Of a DNA stretch of 64,000 nt, positions 18,316 to 27,303 are shown piece by piece; position 1 is the stretch's first letter, and each line of letters starts with the position of its first letter. Below the pieces are notes generated by a model. That model made no database searches and was not told the DNA's origin. It worked only from the letters and a program-made list of their open reading frames with translations. Made by a program: the position numbers and the translations under genes. This stretch comes from Enterococcus canis NBRC 100695. Lineage in GTDB: Bacteria; Bacillota; Bacilli; Lactobacillales; Enterococcaceae. The stretch lies in contig NZ_BCQJ01000001.1 in assembly GCF_001544375.1 (NCBI RefSeq), forward strand, positions 294,275 through 358,274. The letters run 5' to 3'.

Positions 18316-18947
18316 CAATCTACCTCTTGATGTAAAACTTTACCGGAATGAGCATCCAATTTAACTTCTACTTCTTTTTGACCCTCGACCTTGACTTCCC
18401 AATACATAATATCTAAGTCCTTCGAAAGCTCCCAATCCGTTGCTTGCCCATCTCCTGCAGCTTGTTCCGCTAACTCACCGGCTTTTTCAATCGTAATGAT
18501 GCCCTTCAAATCGAGTGCATCCTGTTGTGCTTCAGCCCAATCATCAGGATCTTGAGATTCTTGCTTATCCTTCAAAATCTCCTTAGTATTAGCGTCCACT
18601 TCCAGCTCATATTCTTGCTTTGCATCAGAACCTTCTATTTTATAGAAATATTTCCCAAACGAACTGTCCAATGAAACTTGCGTCAAAACAGTATCAGGAT
18701 ACTTATCTTGGAAAATTTTAACCGCTTCATCTAACGTAACGATAAATTGCGAATCAGTAGTTGAACCAGTTGACGCCTTAATTGAAGAAGTTTGCTGCGT
18801 CGTTTCTGACGTTGACGCAACCGCCGAACTTGAAGACTGAGTTACTGAAGTATCGGTTGTCGAAGACGTTGCGCTAGTAGTATTCGTATTACCTGAACTG
18901 CAACCCGCTAGCAACAGTAACGCTGCACCAAAAAATATTTTTTTCAT
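18315..18947 (-). CDS. PepSY-domain lipoprotein
   Basis: A 210-residue lipoprotein. Residues 1-16 form a lipoprotein signal ending in LLAGC, so Cys16 would be lipidated. A long serine/threonine-rich linker (residues 17-55) leads to two PepSY-type repeats, around residues 65-135 (VTLDEAVKIFQDKYPDT) and 140-208 (ITIEKAGELAEQAAG). PepSY domains are often found on proteins that inhibit or guard proteases at the cell surface; the partner here is unknown. ATG 18947 is preferred to the adjacent TTG. It heads the leftward cluster of small genes. Confidence 0.85.
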   Translation of the reverse strand: MKKIFFGAALLLLAGCSSGNTNTTSATSSTTDTSVTQSSSSAVASTSETTQQTSSIKASTGSTTDSQFIVTLDEAVKIFQDKYPDTVLTQVSLDSSFGKYFYKIEGSDAKQEYELEVDANTKEILKDKQESQDPDDWAEAQQDALDLKGIITIEKAGELAEQAAGDGQATDWELSKDLDIMYWEVKVEGQKEVEVKLDAHSGKVLHQEVD

Positions 18948-19060
18948 CAATCCTTCCCCCTATTCTGCTATCTCTACTATAACAGAGCTATACCAGAGAA
19001 CCAACTGAAAGCGTTGTGAAAGAATAGCCAGCTGCCGTCTTTAACAGCGACTAAATCTGC

Positions 19061-19092
19061 AAAAAAATCTCCACTTTTAGCAGAGAGTTTTT
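19061..19092 (-). terminator. Probable terminator of queH
   Basis: An imperfect stem on the minus strand (AACTCTCTGC against GTGGAGATT) is followed by a run of T residues. Confidence 0.5.
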
Positions 19093-19101
19093 GTCTTTCA
19101 A

Positions 19102-19836
19102 TTAAACGATAGTTTCCTCCTGATGCGCTTGAACATAGGCTTTTGCTTCTTGATTAACCTGTTTCAAATCAATTCCCTGTTGTTTAGCGGCGAAGACGCA
19201 ACCGCAGTAACATTGGCGATAAACATCATATTCTTTACACATTTGGATTGATCGTTGATAACCATTATTCTTTTTGAAATCACTAGGTAAGTAATTAACA
19301 TCATAGATTTTTTGAATATCCAAGCCGATTTGATTAATTACATCAGCATCCTTTTTAGGAGAAATAGTTAAAGCACTCCCAAAATAATCAAATCCCCTTT
19401 CAAGTGCTTGCTCAGCAACTAAATCAAGACGCATTTGAAAACAGGCAGTACAGCGTTTGCCGCCTTCTGCCTCTTGGGTCAATTCTTTTTCCCGCATGAC
19501 TTTAATAAACTCATTAGGTTCGTAAGGTGCTTCAATAAAGCCAACATTATTGCTCGTAGCTGCGTTAAAGTCATATACAAATTTTTTCTGAACTAATGCG
19601 CGCCGCTGATACTCACTCTTTGGATAAATATTGGAGTTAGCAAAATAAATCGTGACATCCGCGTGTTCCGTCAAAAACTCTAACGTATATGTGCTACAGG
19701 GAGCACAACAGCTATGAATCAAAATGCTGGGACGTTCTGCGGCTTGCTGCCACTGATCAATCATTTTACGCAATACTTTATCGTAATTTATTTTTTGTTT
19801 GGATAATTTCATTAGTATCTCTGCAGAATCAATCAT
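19102..19836 (-). CDS. queH: Epoxyqueuosine reductase QueH
   Basis: A 244-residue iron-sulfur enzyme performing the last step of queuosine synthesis in tRNA, in bacteria that lack QueG. The family cysteines are all present: HSCCAPC (Cys43, 44, 47), KRCTAC (129, 132), Cys200 and the QCYCGC cluster (209, 211, 213). An adenine nucleotide alpha-hydrolase-like fold surrounds them. The start follows AGGAGATG. It is monocistronic. No other queuosine genes are in the window. Confidence 0.93.
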   Translation of the reverse strand: MIDSAEILMKLSKQKINYDKVLRKMIDQWQQAAERPSILIHSCCAPCSTYTLEFLTEHADVTIYFANSNIYPKSEYQRRALVQKKFVYDFNAATSNNVGFIEAPYEPNEFIKVMREKELTQEAEGGKRCTACFQMRLDLVAEQALERGFDYFGSALTISPKKDADVINQIGLDIQKIYDVNYLPSDFKKNNGYQRSIQMCKEYDVYRQCYCGCVFAAKQQGIDLKQVNQEAKAYVQAHQEETIV

Positions 19837-19898
19837 GGTAGCATCTCCTGTCTATTGTGTATGTACTAGGACATTATAACTGTTTTTTTCTTACAAAA

Positions 19899-19938
19899 AA
19901 TAGCACTAGTAAACTAATCTTAGTTTACTAGTGCTATT
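19899..19938 (-). terminator. Terminator of the PadR/membrane-protein module
   Basis: An 18-bp perfect stem (19899-19916 against 19921-19938) is followed by T6 on the minus strand. Confidence 0.88.
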
Positions 19939-19949
19939 AAGTAAATTAA

Positions 19950-20972
19950 TCAGGCAGTCAAGGAGCTGCGTCTTTCTTTCCGACCTTGATAGATTGTATG
20001 AAGAATACTTATAACTGTGCCTAATACCGCTAACGCAACGAGTATTTGGAAAGCCTTCTCTGGTAAGCCACCATTAGCACTAAAATCCCGAAGCCAACTT
20101 AGTTGAGAATGGCTCGTCCATTCAGCCGTGCTTAGATAGTCCAAGAATTCGGCAGTGAACATTTCTTTTCGACTTAGGGCGATAACCCAGCATACCAATG
20201 ACACTAACGAAACAATGATGCTTGCGAGACAGACCGGCAAACGCCAACGTCGATAAGTCATTTTCAACGCAATGACGACGATTTCACCGACGCACAAAAG
20301 CAGTATGAGGAGAGCTGCCATTTGTAAAAAGGAACCAGTGAAAATTGGAATACGGCGATCTGCCAAAATCAAATCTAGCCAGTGAAAATGATTCAGCAAC
20401 GACCAAAGTACGCAGCCAATCATAAATAAGACGATGATTAGTTCAGCTAGACTATCTCCGAAAGAAATGGTCTGTTTTTGCGCTAACTTCATCAGGTCAG
20501 CCGTTTGCCAATGTTGTCCCTTTTTAAAAGTCCCTGTCCGCTCAGCAACCACAAAGCCAAAGCTAGTCCAAAAAAGTGCAATCAGAGTAAAAGGTAGCCC
20601 GACTGAAATCATTTTTGCTAATAGTTCTGGTAAAGTTCTGAGACTCAGTTCAGTTACGTCCCCACTAACGAAGGCTGTGATGCCACCGAAAATGGTTCCC
20701 GCTATCGCTGCGATTGGCAAAATAATTTTTAAGGCACTAATATAACCAGGGTAAACTTGCGGGCCAATTAAATAATTAGGTTTTTGTCGATATTTTTGGG
20801 CCAACTCGGCAGGACTCCCTAGCTCCAGTAACAATGCTTTGACTTCTTCTTCAGTGGGCTCCGGTGGCAACATATCTAAAATATTACTCAACAATTCATT
20901 CTTAACTTCTATTTGATCCTTTTTCGGCAATTGGCTTATGACGGCTTCAATATAGTATTCGATCCATTTCAT
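19950..20972 (-). CDS. HAAS-domain membrane protein, PadR partner
   Basis: A 340-residue protein. The N-terminal 70 residues form a cytosolic helical domain (YYIEAVISQLPKKDQIEVKNELLSNIL ... LGSPAELAQKYR) typical of HAAS/DUF1700-like proteins encoded beside PadR regulators. About six membrane helices follow, at roughly 80-105, 115-140, 170-195, 220-240, 250-270 and 310-330. Function is unknown; such pairs are thought to sense envelope or drug stress. It lies 35 nt downstream of padR and is probably co-transcribed. Confidence 0.75.
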   Translation of the reverse strand: MKWIEYYIEAVISQLPKKDQIEVKNELLSNILDMLPPEPTEEEVKALLLELGSPAELAQKYRQKPNYLIGPQVYPGYISALKIILPIAAIAGTIFGGITAFVSGDVTELSLRTLPELLAKMISVGLPFTLIALFWTSFGFVVAERTGTFKKGQHWQTADLMKLAQKQTISFGDSLAELIIVLFMIGCVLWSLLNHFHWLDLILADRRIPIFTGSFLQMAALLILLLCVGEIVVIALKMTYRRWRLPVCLASIIVSLVSLVCWVIALSRKEMFTAEFLDYLSTAEWTSHSQLSWLRDFSANGGLPEKAFQILVALAVLGTVISILHTIYQGRKERRSSLTA

Positions 20973-21007
20973 CTTGAACTACTCCTTTTCCACCTCTGCC
21001 TGAGCAA

Positions 21008-21343
21008 CTATTTCGTGCCTTGCTGAATTCGTTTAATACTATTTTGCAGCTTTTCTGATTCCACAAAAAGTTCTTTAAAGACATTTTCACCAGTTTCGTT
21101 GATTTGATAATATTTCCGGGGGCGCGTTTCGGTAGTATCCCAAGTACTCTCTAGCAACCCTTGTTTTTCCAAACGACGCAGCAACGGGTACAGCGTGTTT
21201 GCTTCAATAGTGACACCTTTTTCTTTTAGAATCTCCAACAAATCATAACCATAATGCGGTTCAAATAATGCACCAAGTACAATTAACGTCAAAGAGCCGC
21301 GCCGTAATTCTGTTAAAAAAGAATGTAAAATGGTTGATTCCAT
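21008..21343 (-). CDS. PadR-family transcriptional regulator
   Basis: A 111-residue winged-helix repressor. The PadR core spans RRGSLTLIVLGALFEPHYGYDLLEIL, TIEANTLYPLLRRLEKQGLLES and RKYYQINETGENVF. A short C-terminal helix would mediate dimerisation. ATG 21343 follows AGGAG. It probably represses its own operon with the membrane-protein gene: a TGTGT-GAT-ACACA palindrome lies inside the promoter spacer upstream. The inducer is unknown. Confidence 0.9.
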   Translation of the reverse strand: MESTILHSFLTELRRGSLTLIVLGALFEPHYGYDLLEILKEKGVTIEANTLYPLLRRLEKQGLLESTWDTTETRPRKYYQINETGENVFKELFVESEKLQNSIKRIQQGTK

Positions 21344-21400
21344 ACGACTAACTCCTCTCATACTTGCTCTTCATTATTCTGGTATCATGTTTTCATTAAC

Positions 21401-21430
21401 ATTATATTGTGTGATACACAGTATAGTCAA
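21401..21430 (-). promoter_or_regulatory. Promoter and operator of the padR module
   Basis: The minus strand carries TTGACT (21430-21425) and TATAAT (21406-21401) at 18 bp. The spacer contains the palindrome TGTGTGATACACA (21408-21420), a likely PadR operator. Confidence 0.65.
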
Positions 21431-21501
21431 ATATAATGCATTATTTTCTTAACACAGCTTAGAAATGATTTCAAAAATTCGTTTCTCAGATAGACTATCC
21501 C

Positions 21502-21549
21502 GCAAAAAAAGCACCACTATCAACCGTTAAAAAGTTGATAGTGGTGCTT
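21502..21549 (-). terminator. Terminator of the SufT-like gene
   Basis: AAGCACCACTATCAAC pairs perfectly with its complement, and a T7 tract follows on the minus strand. Confidence 0.85.
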
Positions 21550-21588
21550 ATAGGCAATCGTTAAAAATTGTAGCATCACAAATTGCTA

Positions 21589-21924
21589 CTATCTGATCCC
21601 CAACGCAATCCGTGCATAACGACTCATTTTATCAGTCGTCCAAGCTGGATACCAAACTAATTTCACATCGACGTTGGTCACTTCTGGGACTTCTTTTAGT
21701 GCATCGTGGATTGAATCCGTTAAGATATCGGCTAACGGGCAACCCATGGTAGTCAATGTCATTTTGATTACGGTGTCGCCAGTTTCAGCAAAATCGATTT
21801 CATATATTAAACCTAGGTTGACAATATCAATTCCTAGTTCTGGGTCAATTACGGTTTCTAAAGCTGTTAAGATGCGTTCTTTAATGGACTCGATCTCTTC
21901 AGGGCTCCATGCTGCTTCACTCAT
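21589..21924 (-). CDS. MIP18/SufT-like iron-sulfur assembly factor
   Basis: A 111-residue DUF59 (MIP18, PaaD-like) protein that helps mature iron-sulfur proteins. The diagnostic DPELGIDIVNLGLIYEI motif (about residues 27-43) and the conserved TTMGCPLADIL with the functional cysteine are present. It is cytosolic and monocistronic, with its own terminator. The suf genes are not nearby. Confidence 0.9.
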   Translation of the reverse strand: MSEAAWSPEEIESIKERILTALETVIDPELGIDIVNLGLIYEIDFAETGDTVIKMTLTTMGCPLADILTDSIHDALKEVPEVTNVDVKLVWYPAWTTDKMSRYARIALGIR

Positions 21925-22156
21925 CTTTGCTCACTCCTTCATTTAATTCTTCCCTATCATACCTTGTTTTACGTTATTTGTAAATGAGAAATCCTCCGTA
22001 GCTAATTGAGAAATAGGCTTTCAACTATCGCGTAAAATAACCCTCTTTTCACTTTATCAAAATGTTTTTATTTAGAATGACTATCGCAAAATACCTCACT
22101 AGTCATAGTTTGCTTAAATCGAATCACCATACCTCGCTCCTTATCAAAAACTGTGC

Positions 22157-22162
22157 TATAAT
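22157..22162 (+). promoter_or_regulatory. Extended -10 element of helD
   Basis: TATAAT is directly preceded by TGC, giving an extended -10 (TGnTATAAT). No good -35 is visible. The GGGAGG site and ATG follow at 22195. Confidence 0.5.
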
Positions 22163-22194
22163 TATTCGTCCTGTTTATTAAGGGAGGTTAAAGC

Positions 22195-24441
22195 ATGACA
22201 CCAAGAGAACTAGAACAACACCATTTAGATGACACCATTACCCAGATTCGTCAAGAAATGAAAAATCTGCGGGCAGAAGAGCAACAATCGACTGAAAAAG
22301 CCCAAGCACAAGCCAAACAAGCCAGCGAAATCAATTTTCGTGCCGGCTCTGACGAAGCTTTATATGAAACATCTTTAGAGATACGCCAACATGAAAATGA
22401 GATGCTGATTCAAAAACATCAAGTACAGTCTCAGCAAAAACGACTGAACACTTTAGCGGTTATGGAACCAAACCCTTATTTTGCGCGGATTGATTTTGCC
22501 GAAGATGATGGCCCCGAAACACTTTATATTGGCATCGCCTCTTTGCGCGATCAGGCGCAAGAAACGTTAATCGTTGACTGGCGCGCCCCCATCTCCAATC
22601 TTTATTATGAAGGTGAGTTAGGCCAAGCCTATTATGAATCTGATGAAAAACACTGGGTTGAGTTACTACTAAAACGTCAATTCAAAATCGAAGCGGGTCA
22701 AATCAAATCGATGGTAGATACCAATGAAATGATTGGGGACACGATGCTTTTAGAAGTTTTAGATGAATCTTCCACCACCCATATGAAAAATATCGTCGCA
22801 ACGATTCAAAAGGAACAGAATAAAATCATTCGCGATACTACTAGTAAAGTGATGCTGATTGAAGGGATTGCCGGTAGTGGTAAAACCTCCGCGTTATTGC
22901 AACGGGTCGCATTTCTCCTGTATCGTAACCGCAAATGGTTGAACGCTGAAGAAGTGCTCCTCTTCTCCCCTAACCGGCTATTTTCGGATTATATTTCGAC
23001 TGTGTTGCCTTCTTTAGGTGAGTCAGAAATCCCGACACAAACCTTCCAAAGCTACATTCAGCAATTACTGCCTAAGATGGAGATTGAAACCGAAGCTGAT
23101 TTGGAAGCGACCTTTCTAAGCGGCAAAGAAAACCCGGTTGCAAACTTCAAGCATACGGCACGTAGTTTACGGGCCGTGGATTGGTATATCCAACAAATCA
23201 AGGAGATGGGACCTTTATTTGCCGACTTGAAGCTGGATCAGAATGTGGTGATCAGCAAACAGCAAATTCGGCGCTGGTACCAAGAAACGAATCCTCAGCT
23301 GGCGGTTTATCAACGAATCACCATGCTGCAAGAAAAATTATTGAAAAAATTAGCGGGTCTAGAAAAAGACGAGGCCAAGAAAGATTGGGTCAAAGATCAA
23401 GTCGAAACATTGGCTATGGAGATTGCCAGTGAGGACAAGTCCTTTGATGGTAGTGAAAAAAGCGAACGAAAATTGCGTCGCCGTATCGCCATGCAACTAG
23501 TAGGACAAAAATTCAAGAAAATTCGGCGACAAATCCGCCAGTTTACCTTTATCCAAGTCAAACGCCAATACCTACATTTCTTAGAAACCATCGGAAATGA
23601 ACGCTTCTTAAATGGTTTGGCAATTGATAGCGAACTTTGGCAAACGGAAATCACCGAAACAAAACGGCGTTTGAGCTTAAATCAATTAAGTGTTGCTGAT
23701 AGTACCCTGTTCTTCTATCTAATGAAGCAAGTTCGGCCGGTGCATATTCGTCAAAAAGCGCGTTTCATTTTTATTGATGAGATGCAAGACTTTACGCCTG
23801 CACAATTAGGACTGTTACTACATCTATATCCGCGAAGTAATTACACCTTGTGTGGTGACTTGAATCAACGTATTTTAGGAAATCAATCCATTTTAGGCTC
23901 GTTAAGCGAACTCTTCACACAGGAATTGACGCAAATCCAATTAACAACTAGTTATCGCTCAACAGCAGAGATCACTAATTTTGCCAACGAACTGCTATCA
24001 GAGGATGACCAAGTCAACGTCACTGCCCGTACCGGAGGACTGCCGCGTCTTTATCAAACAACTGATGTAACAACAAGCATCCAACAATTACAGTCGGTAC
24101 TGAAAGAAAATAGCTTACGAACTGCTATTTTGACGAAAACAACGGAAGAAGCTGTAGCCCTTTACGAACGCCTGATTGGGGACGAGGTACAACTGATTAC
24201 TTCAGAAAATTTGCATATGAAAAAGAATCAAATGATCATTCCCGCCTATTTAGCGAAGGGGTTGGAATTTGACCGGGTCATTGTTTGGGATGCGAATGCT
24301 AAAAACTATCAGAATGAGCAAGATCAGCTGATTCTCTATACGTTGGCTACCCGAGCTATGCATGAACTGATTCTCTTTACCAATGGCACTCTCAGTCCTT
24401 TACTGGCGAATGTGCCAACCGTACTTTACGATACTCACTAG
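22195..24441 (+). CDS. helD: RNA polymerase recycling motor HelD
   Basis: A 748-residue superfamily 1 helicase-like ATPase that frees stalled RNA polymerase from nucleic acid. An N-terminal coiled-coil arm (residues 5-90) inserts into the polymerase channel in the family. Next come LIVDWRAPISNLYYE, Walker A GIAGSGKT (224-231), Walker B with FIDEMQD (Asp528), TSYRSTAEI, and motif V/VI-like TLATRAMHELIL at the end. Length fits Gram-positive HelD. The start follows GGGAGG. It is monocistronic with a strong terminator. Confidence 0.93.
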   Translation: MTPRELEQHHLDDTITQIRQEMKNLRAEEQQSTEKAQAQAKQASEINFRAGSDEALYETSLEIRQHENEMLIQKHQVQSQQKRLNTLAVMEPNPYFARIDFAEDDGPETLYIGIASLRDQAQETLIVDWRAPISNLYYEGELGQAYYESDEKHWVELLLKRQFKIEAGQIKSMVDTNEMIGDTMLLEVLDESSTTHMKNIVATIQKEQNKIIRDTTSKVMLIEGIAGSGKTSALLQRVAFLLYRNRKWLNAEEVLLFSPNRLFSDYISTVLPSLGESEIPTQTFQSYIQQLLPKMEIETEADLEATFLSGKENPVANFKHTARSLRAVDWYIQQIKEMGPLFADLKLDQNVVISKQQIRRWYQETNPQLAVYQRITMLQEKLLKKLAGLEKDEAKKDWVKDQVETLAMEIASEDKSFDGSEKSERKLRRRIAMQLVGQKFKKIRRQIRQFTFIQVKRQYLHFLETIGNERFLNGLAIDSELWQTEITETKRRLSLNQLSVADSTLFFYLMKQVRPVHIRQKARFIFIDEMQDFTPAQLGLLLHLYPRSNYTLCGDLNQRILGNQSILGSLSELFTQELTQIQLTTSYRSTAEITNFANELLSEDDQVNVTARTGGLPRLYQTTDVTTSIQQLQSVLKENSLRTAILTKTTEEAVALYERLIGDEVQLITSENLHMKKNQMIIPAYLAKGLEFDRVIVWDANAKNYQNEQDQLILYTLATRAMHELILFTNGTLSPLLANVPTVLYDTH

Positions 24442-24485
24442 CATTAGGAAACAGAGTAAGGGTACAAAAAATAAATCAAGCCAAA

Positions 24486-24530
24486 AAAACAGGGATCAAA
24501 ATCACTTTTGCGATTTTGATCCCTGTTTTT
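24486..24530. terminator. Bidirectional terminator after helD
   Basis: AAAACAGGGATCAAAATC pairs with its complement across an 8-nt loop. T or A runs lie on both sides, between helD and the convergent yitT-like gene. Confidence 0.85.
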
Positions 24531-24607
24531 AGCTGAAGTTGGGATTTACGTCCCAGACTCATATTCCTTCTATCCGAATAGACGCTTCTGTCCCAATCTT
24601 TTAATCA

Positions 24608-25534
24608 TTATCTGTATTTACGTTTGATTTCCGGGAAACTTCCTGTCATGCGGTAGACTTGTTGCTCGTCTTCATTGGCAAACCGACCCACAACCGTTTG
24701 AGTAGGAACGATATTCATGAAGGCATTTTCGTCCACCGTTAAAATAATTTGCTCCAAATCGTACAGCTCATAACGCGTCACTACCATCATGATCATGCGG
24801 CCTTCTTGCTTTGAAAAACCGCCAATGGATGGCAGCAAGGTCATCCCCCGCACTAGCTGTTGCGAAATGGCGCTAGCCACTTCGTCAGGTCTGGTGGTCA
24901 CAATCATCGCTGTGACTTTTTGATGACTTGTGTGAATCATATCCACTACCTGTGTTAAGCAGTAGATAGAGATAATCGTGTATAAAGCACTTTCCCAGTT
25001 AAAGAGAAAGCCCGCACCTACTACGATCAGCGCATTTAACATGAACATATAGTTGCCCACAGTCCGCCCTGTCGTTTTAGATAATATCAAAGACAGCACG
25101 TCCATACCACCAGTGGTAAAGCCATATTTCAAAGAAAGTCCAGCACCGACCCCCACTAACACTCCACCCACGATCGCATTCATCAAGGGATTCGTACTAA
25201 TCGTGACGATGGGGATAATCATTGTAAAAAGCGAAATGCCGACAACATTCACAAAACTATAGATGGTTGCGGATTTCCCTAGCTTCCAAAAACTTAGCAG
25301 TGCAATAGGAATATTCAATAGTAGAATAAACAAACCAGTATCAACGCTGACATGAAGGTATGTGTAAAGCAAGGAGGCAATGATCTGTGCGACCCCATTC
25401 ATGCCGGCAGAAAAAACCTTGGCGGGAATCAAGAAAAAATTCAATCCAATCGCAGCGGTGATGCCGGTAAAGAGCATTACCAGTACGCGTTTTAAAAATT
25501 CATTTTTTTGATAAAACTGCTTTAATTGTGTCAT
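24608..25534 (-). CDS. YitT-family membrane protein
   Basis: A 308-residue DUF161/YitT protein with five or six membrane helices in the first 200 residues (TGITAAIGLNFFLIPAKVFSAGMNGVAQI; KYGFTTGGMDVLSLIL). A soluble C-terminal DUF2179 domain follows (TMLPSIGGFSKQEGRMIMMVVTRYELYDLEQII). Its role is unknown. The frame is open up to 25744, but ATG 25534 is the only start with a purine-rich site (GGGGGGTC) and the family's opening, and it leaves room for the divergent yajQ promoter. Confidence 0.85.
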   Translation of the reverse strand: MTQLKQFYQKNEFLKRVLVMLFTGITAAIGLNFFLIPAKVFSAGMNGVAQIIASLLYTYLHVSVDTGLFILLLNIPIALLSFWKLGKSATIYSFVNVVGISLFTMIIPIVTISTNPLMNAIVGGVLVGVGAGLSLKYGFTTGGMDVLSLILSKTTGRTVGNYMFMLNALIVVGAGFLFNWESALYTIISIYCLTQVVDMIHTSHQKVTAMIVTTRPDEVASAISQQLVRGMTLLPSIGGFSKQEGRMIMMVVTRYELYDLEQIILTVDENAFMNIVPTQTVVGRFANEDEQQVYRMTGSFPEIKRKYR

Positions 25535-25688
25535 AGCTTGACCCCCCACTAGAATTCTCACTAAGAATAGCAGTTTCCTTTTAAAAAGAAAAGTAATTTT
25601 CGTGCTTAAATCGCCAAAAATAAACGGATTGTTCGGAACTTTTAAGAAAAGCGGTTTCGTGTTAGGATAAATACAGGGAGGGAAGATA

Positions 25689-26180
25689 ATGGCAAAAGAT
25701 GCAAGCTTTGATATCGTTTCAGAGATCAATATGGAAGAAGTCAAAAATGCGATTCAACAAACTGAAAAAGAATTGAAAAATCGTTTTGATTTCAAGGATT
25801 CACTCGTTGAAATCAAGATGGATAATGGTAAATTAATCGTTACCTCAAATGATGACTATAAAGTTGAACAAGTGAAAGATGTGCTGTTCTCTAAACTGGT
25901 AAAACGCGGCGTGCCTATTAAAAACATTCACTTTTCCGAAAGTGAACATGCCCTAGGCGGAACTGCTCGTCAAACCGGCGACTTGATTAGCGGCTTAGAT
26001 AAGGAAAATGCTAAAATCATTACGACAGCCATCAAAAAGTCTGGCTTGAAAGTCAAAGCTCAGATTCAAGAAGATCAAATTCGTGTTACTGGAAAAAATC
26101 GTGATGATCTGCAAAAAGTAATTGCGTTGTTGCGGGATACTGAACTACCAGTTGAGTTACAATTTACCAATTATCGTTAA
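25689..26180 (+). CDS. yajQ: YajQ-family nucleotide-binding protein
   Basis: A 163-residue cytosolic protein of the YajQ/UPF0234 family, two ferredoxin-like domains: N-terminal DASFDIVSEINMEEVKNAIQQ and C-terminal AKIITTAIKKSGLKVKAQIQEDQIRV (residues about 105-130). Proteobacterial members bind cyclic di-GMP or nucleic acid, and Gram-positive members are uncharacterised. The start follows GGGAGGG. It is monocistronic. No diguanylate cyclase or EAL gene is in the window, so ligand assignment should not be carried over. Confidence 0.93.
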   Translation: MAKDASFDIVSEINMEEVKNAIQQTEKELKNRFDFKDSLVEIKMDNGKLIVTSNDDYKVEQVKDVLFSKLVKRGVPIKNIHFSESEHALGGTARQTGDLISGLDKENAKIITTAIKKSGLKVKAQIQEDQIRVTGKNRDDLQKVIALLRDTELPVELQFTNYR

Positions 26181-26231
26181 AAAAACCGCGTCTCATCACT
26201 AGCTCTTGGCTCGTTGATGGGACGCGGTTTT
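26181..26231. terminator. Bidirectional terminator between yajQ and the oxidoreductase operon
   Basis: AAAACCGCGTCTCATCA pairs with TTGATGGGACGCGGTTTT over a 15-nt loop, with T/A runs on both sides between convergent genes. Confidence 0.85.
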
Positions 26232-26235
26232 TCTT

Positions 26236-27291
26236 TTATTTTGTGATAGTGGTGGCCGCAGACTCATAATGACTCTCTGCCTCGGTCAGAATCGTTTCTA
26301 GCATGGCTAATACTTGATACACTTCTTCATTTTTCACAACTGGTTCTGCGTCATTACGGACTACATCATAAAAATTCTGATAGAAGGAAGTTGTTGACGG
26401 GACCTCTGGAAAGCTAATAGCTTCGGCTGCTTCCTCAGAAGGTGGCGCCATGGTCTTGGTCAAACCAACACCGGCTTGAATGGGACGTGGCACCTTTTCT
26501 TTGGAACCTGTGGCCTTAATAATTTCACCAGATAAATCCCAATCATCAATCCGTGCCGTACCAGACAGGCCTTTAATATACCAACGTGGTAGCTTCGTAT
26601 AATTACTCGTACCAACCTCAATAACCACGCGTAAACCGTCTTCAAAAATCAAATAGCTGTGGAAGCCGTCATCGACTTCATCGCCTAAAATATAACTTAA
26701 ATCGGTCCGAATTTCTTTTAGGGGACTTTGGCTGAGCCACATGATTTGGTCAAAGAGATGTACGCCCCAATCTAAAAGCATACCTCCGCCGTGTTGTTTA
26801 AGGTGACGCCAATCGCCAGGAATCCCATTGGCCCCCTGCACGCGAGATTCAAGCTGTACGATTTCACCAATTTGCCGTTCTTCTACGAGGCGTTTGACAA
26901 TCAGAAAATCAGGATCCCAGCGCCGATTTTGATGAACCATAAATACCTTTTGGGTTTTGTTGGCTACTTCTAATACTTCAGATAGCTCGGCAGTTGAAAG
27001 CGTCACTGGCTTTTCGCACACGACATGTTTACCAGCCGTTAAGGCTTGAATAGCTAACGCTTTGTGAGAATCATTAGGCGTCGCAATCAAGACGGCTTCC
27101 ACCGTTTCATCAGCCAAAGCTTCTTCGTAAGAGGCAAAAGTTTTCAGTCCTTGAGCTGTCGCCTTCGCCAGCGCTTGCGGATCAATATCATAAATACCAG
27201 CTACTTCAATTGCAGTTTCTTTGGCCATCAATTCTTGGACATGGTAGGAACCCATACCTCCATACCCGATTATCGCAAAACGAATCGGCAT
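26236..27291 (-). CDS. Gfo/Idh/MocA-family NAD(P)-dependent oxidoreductase (third gene of operon)
   Basis: A 351-residue sugar or inositol dehydrogenase-like protein. The Rossmann fold is marked by GYGGMGSYH (residues 9-17), TPNDSH, and the family EKP motif with catalytic Lys (VVCEKPVTLS). The substrate-domain motif DWGVHLFDQIMW supplies the conserved Asp/His. It acts with an isomerase-like protein and another Gfo/Idh enzyme encoded upstream, in a three-gene operon with 12- and 16-nt spacers. Substrate unknown; candidates are inositol-, scyllo-inositol- or keto-sugar-type polyols. Confidence 0.88.
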   Translation of the reverse strand: MPIRFAIIGYGGMGSYHVQELMAKETAIEVAGIYDIDPQALAKATAQGLKTFASYEEALADETVEAVLIATPNDSHKALAIQALTAGKHVVCEKPVTLSTAELSEVLEVANKTQKVFMVHQNRRWDPDFLIVKRLVEERQIGEIVQLESRVQGANGIPGDWRHLKQHGGGMLLDWGVHLFDQIMWLSQSPLKEIRTDLSYILGDEVDDGFHSYLIFEDGLRVVIEVGTSNYTKLPRWYIKGLSGTARIDDWDLSGEIIKATGSKEKVPRPIQAGVGLTKTMAPPSEEAAEAISFPEVPSTTSFYQNFYDVVRNDAEPVVKNEEVYQVLAMLETILTEAESHYESAATTITK

Positions 27292-27303
27292 ACTACGCCC
27301 TCC

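Noticed and set aside
25535-25744. Longer N-terminus for the YitT-type protein
   Set aside because: The frame is open to 25744 but the added segment has no family resemblance and would overlap the start of yajQ and its promoter.
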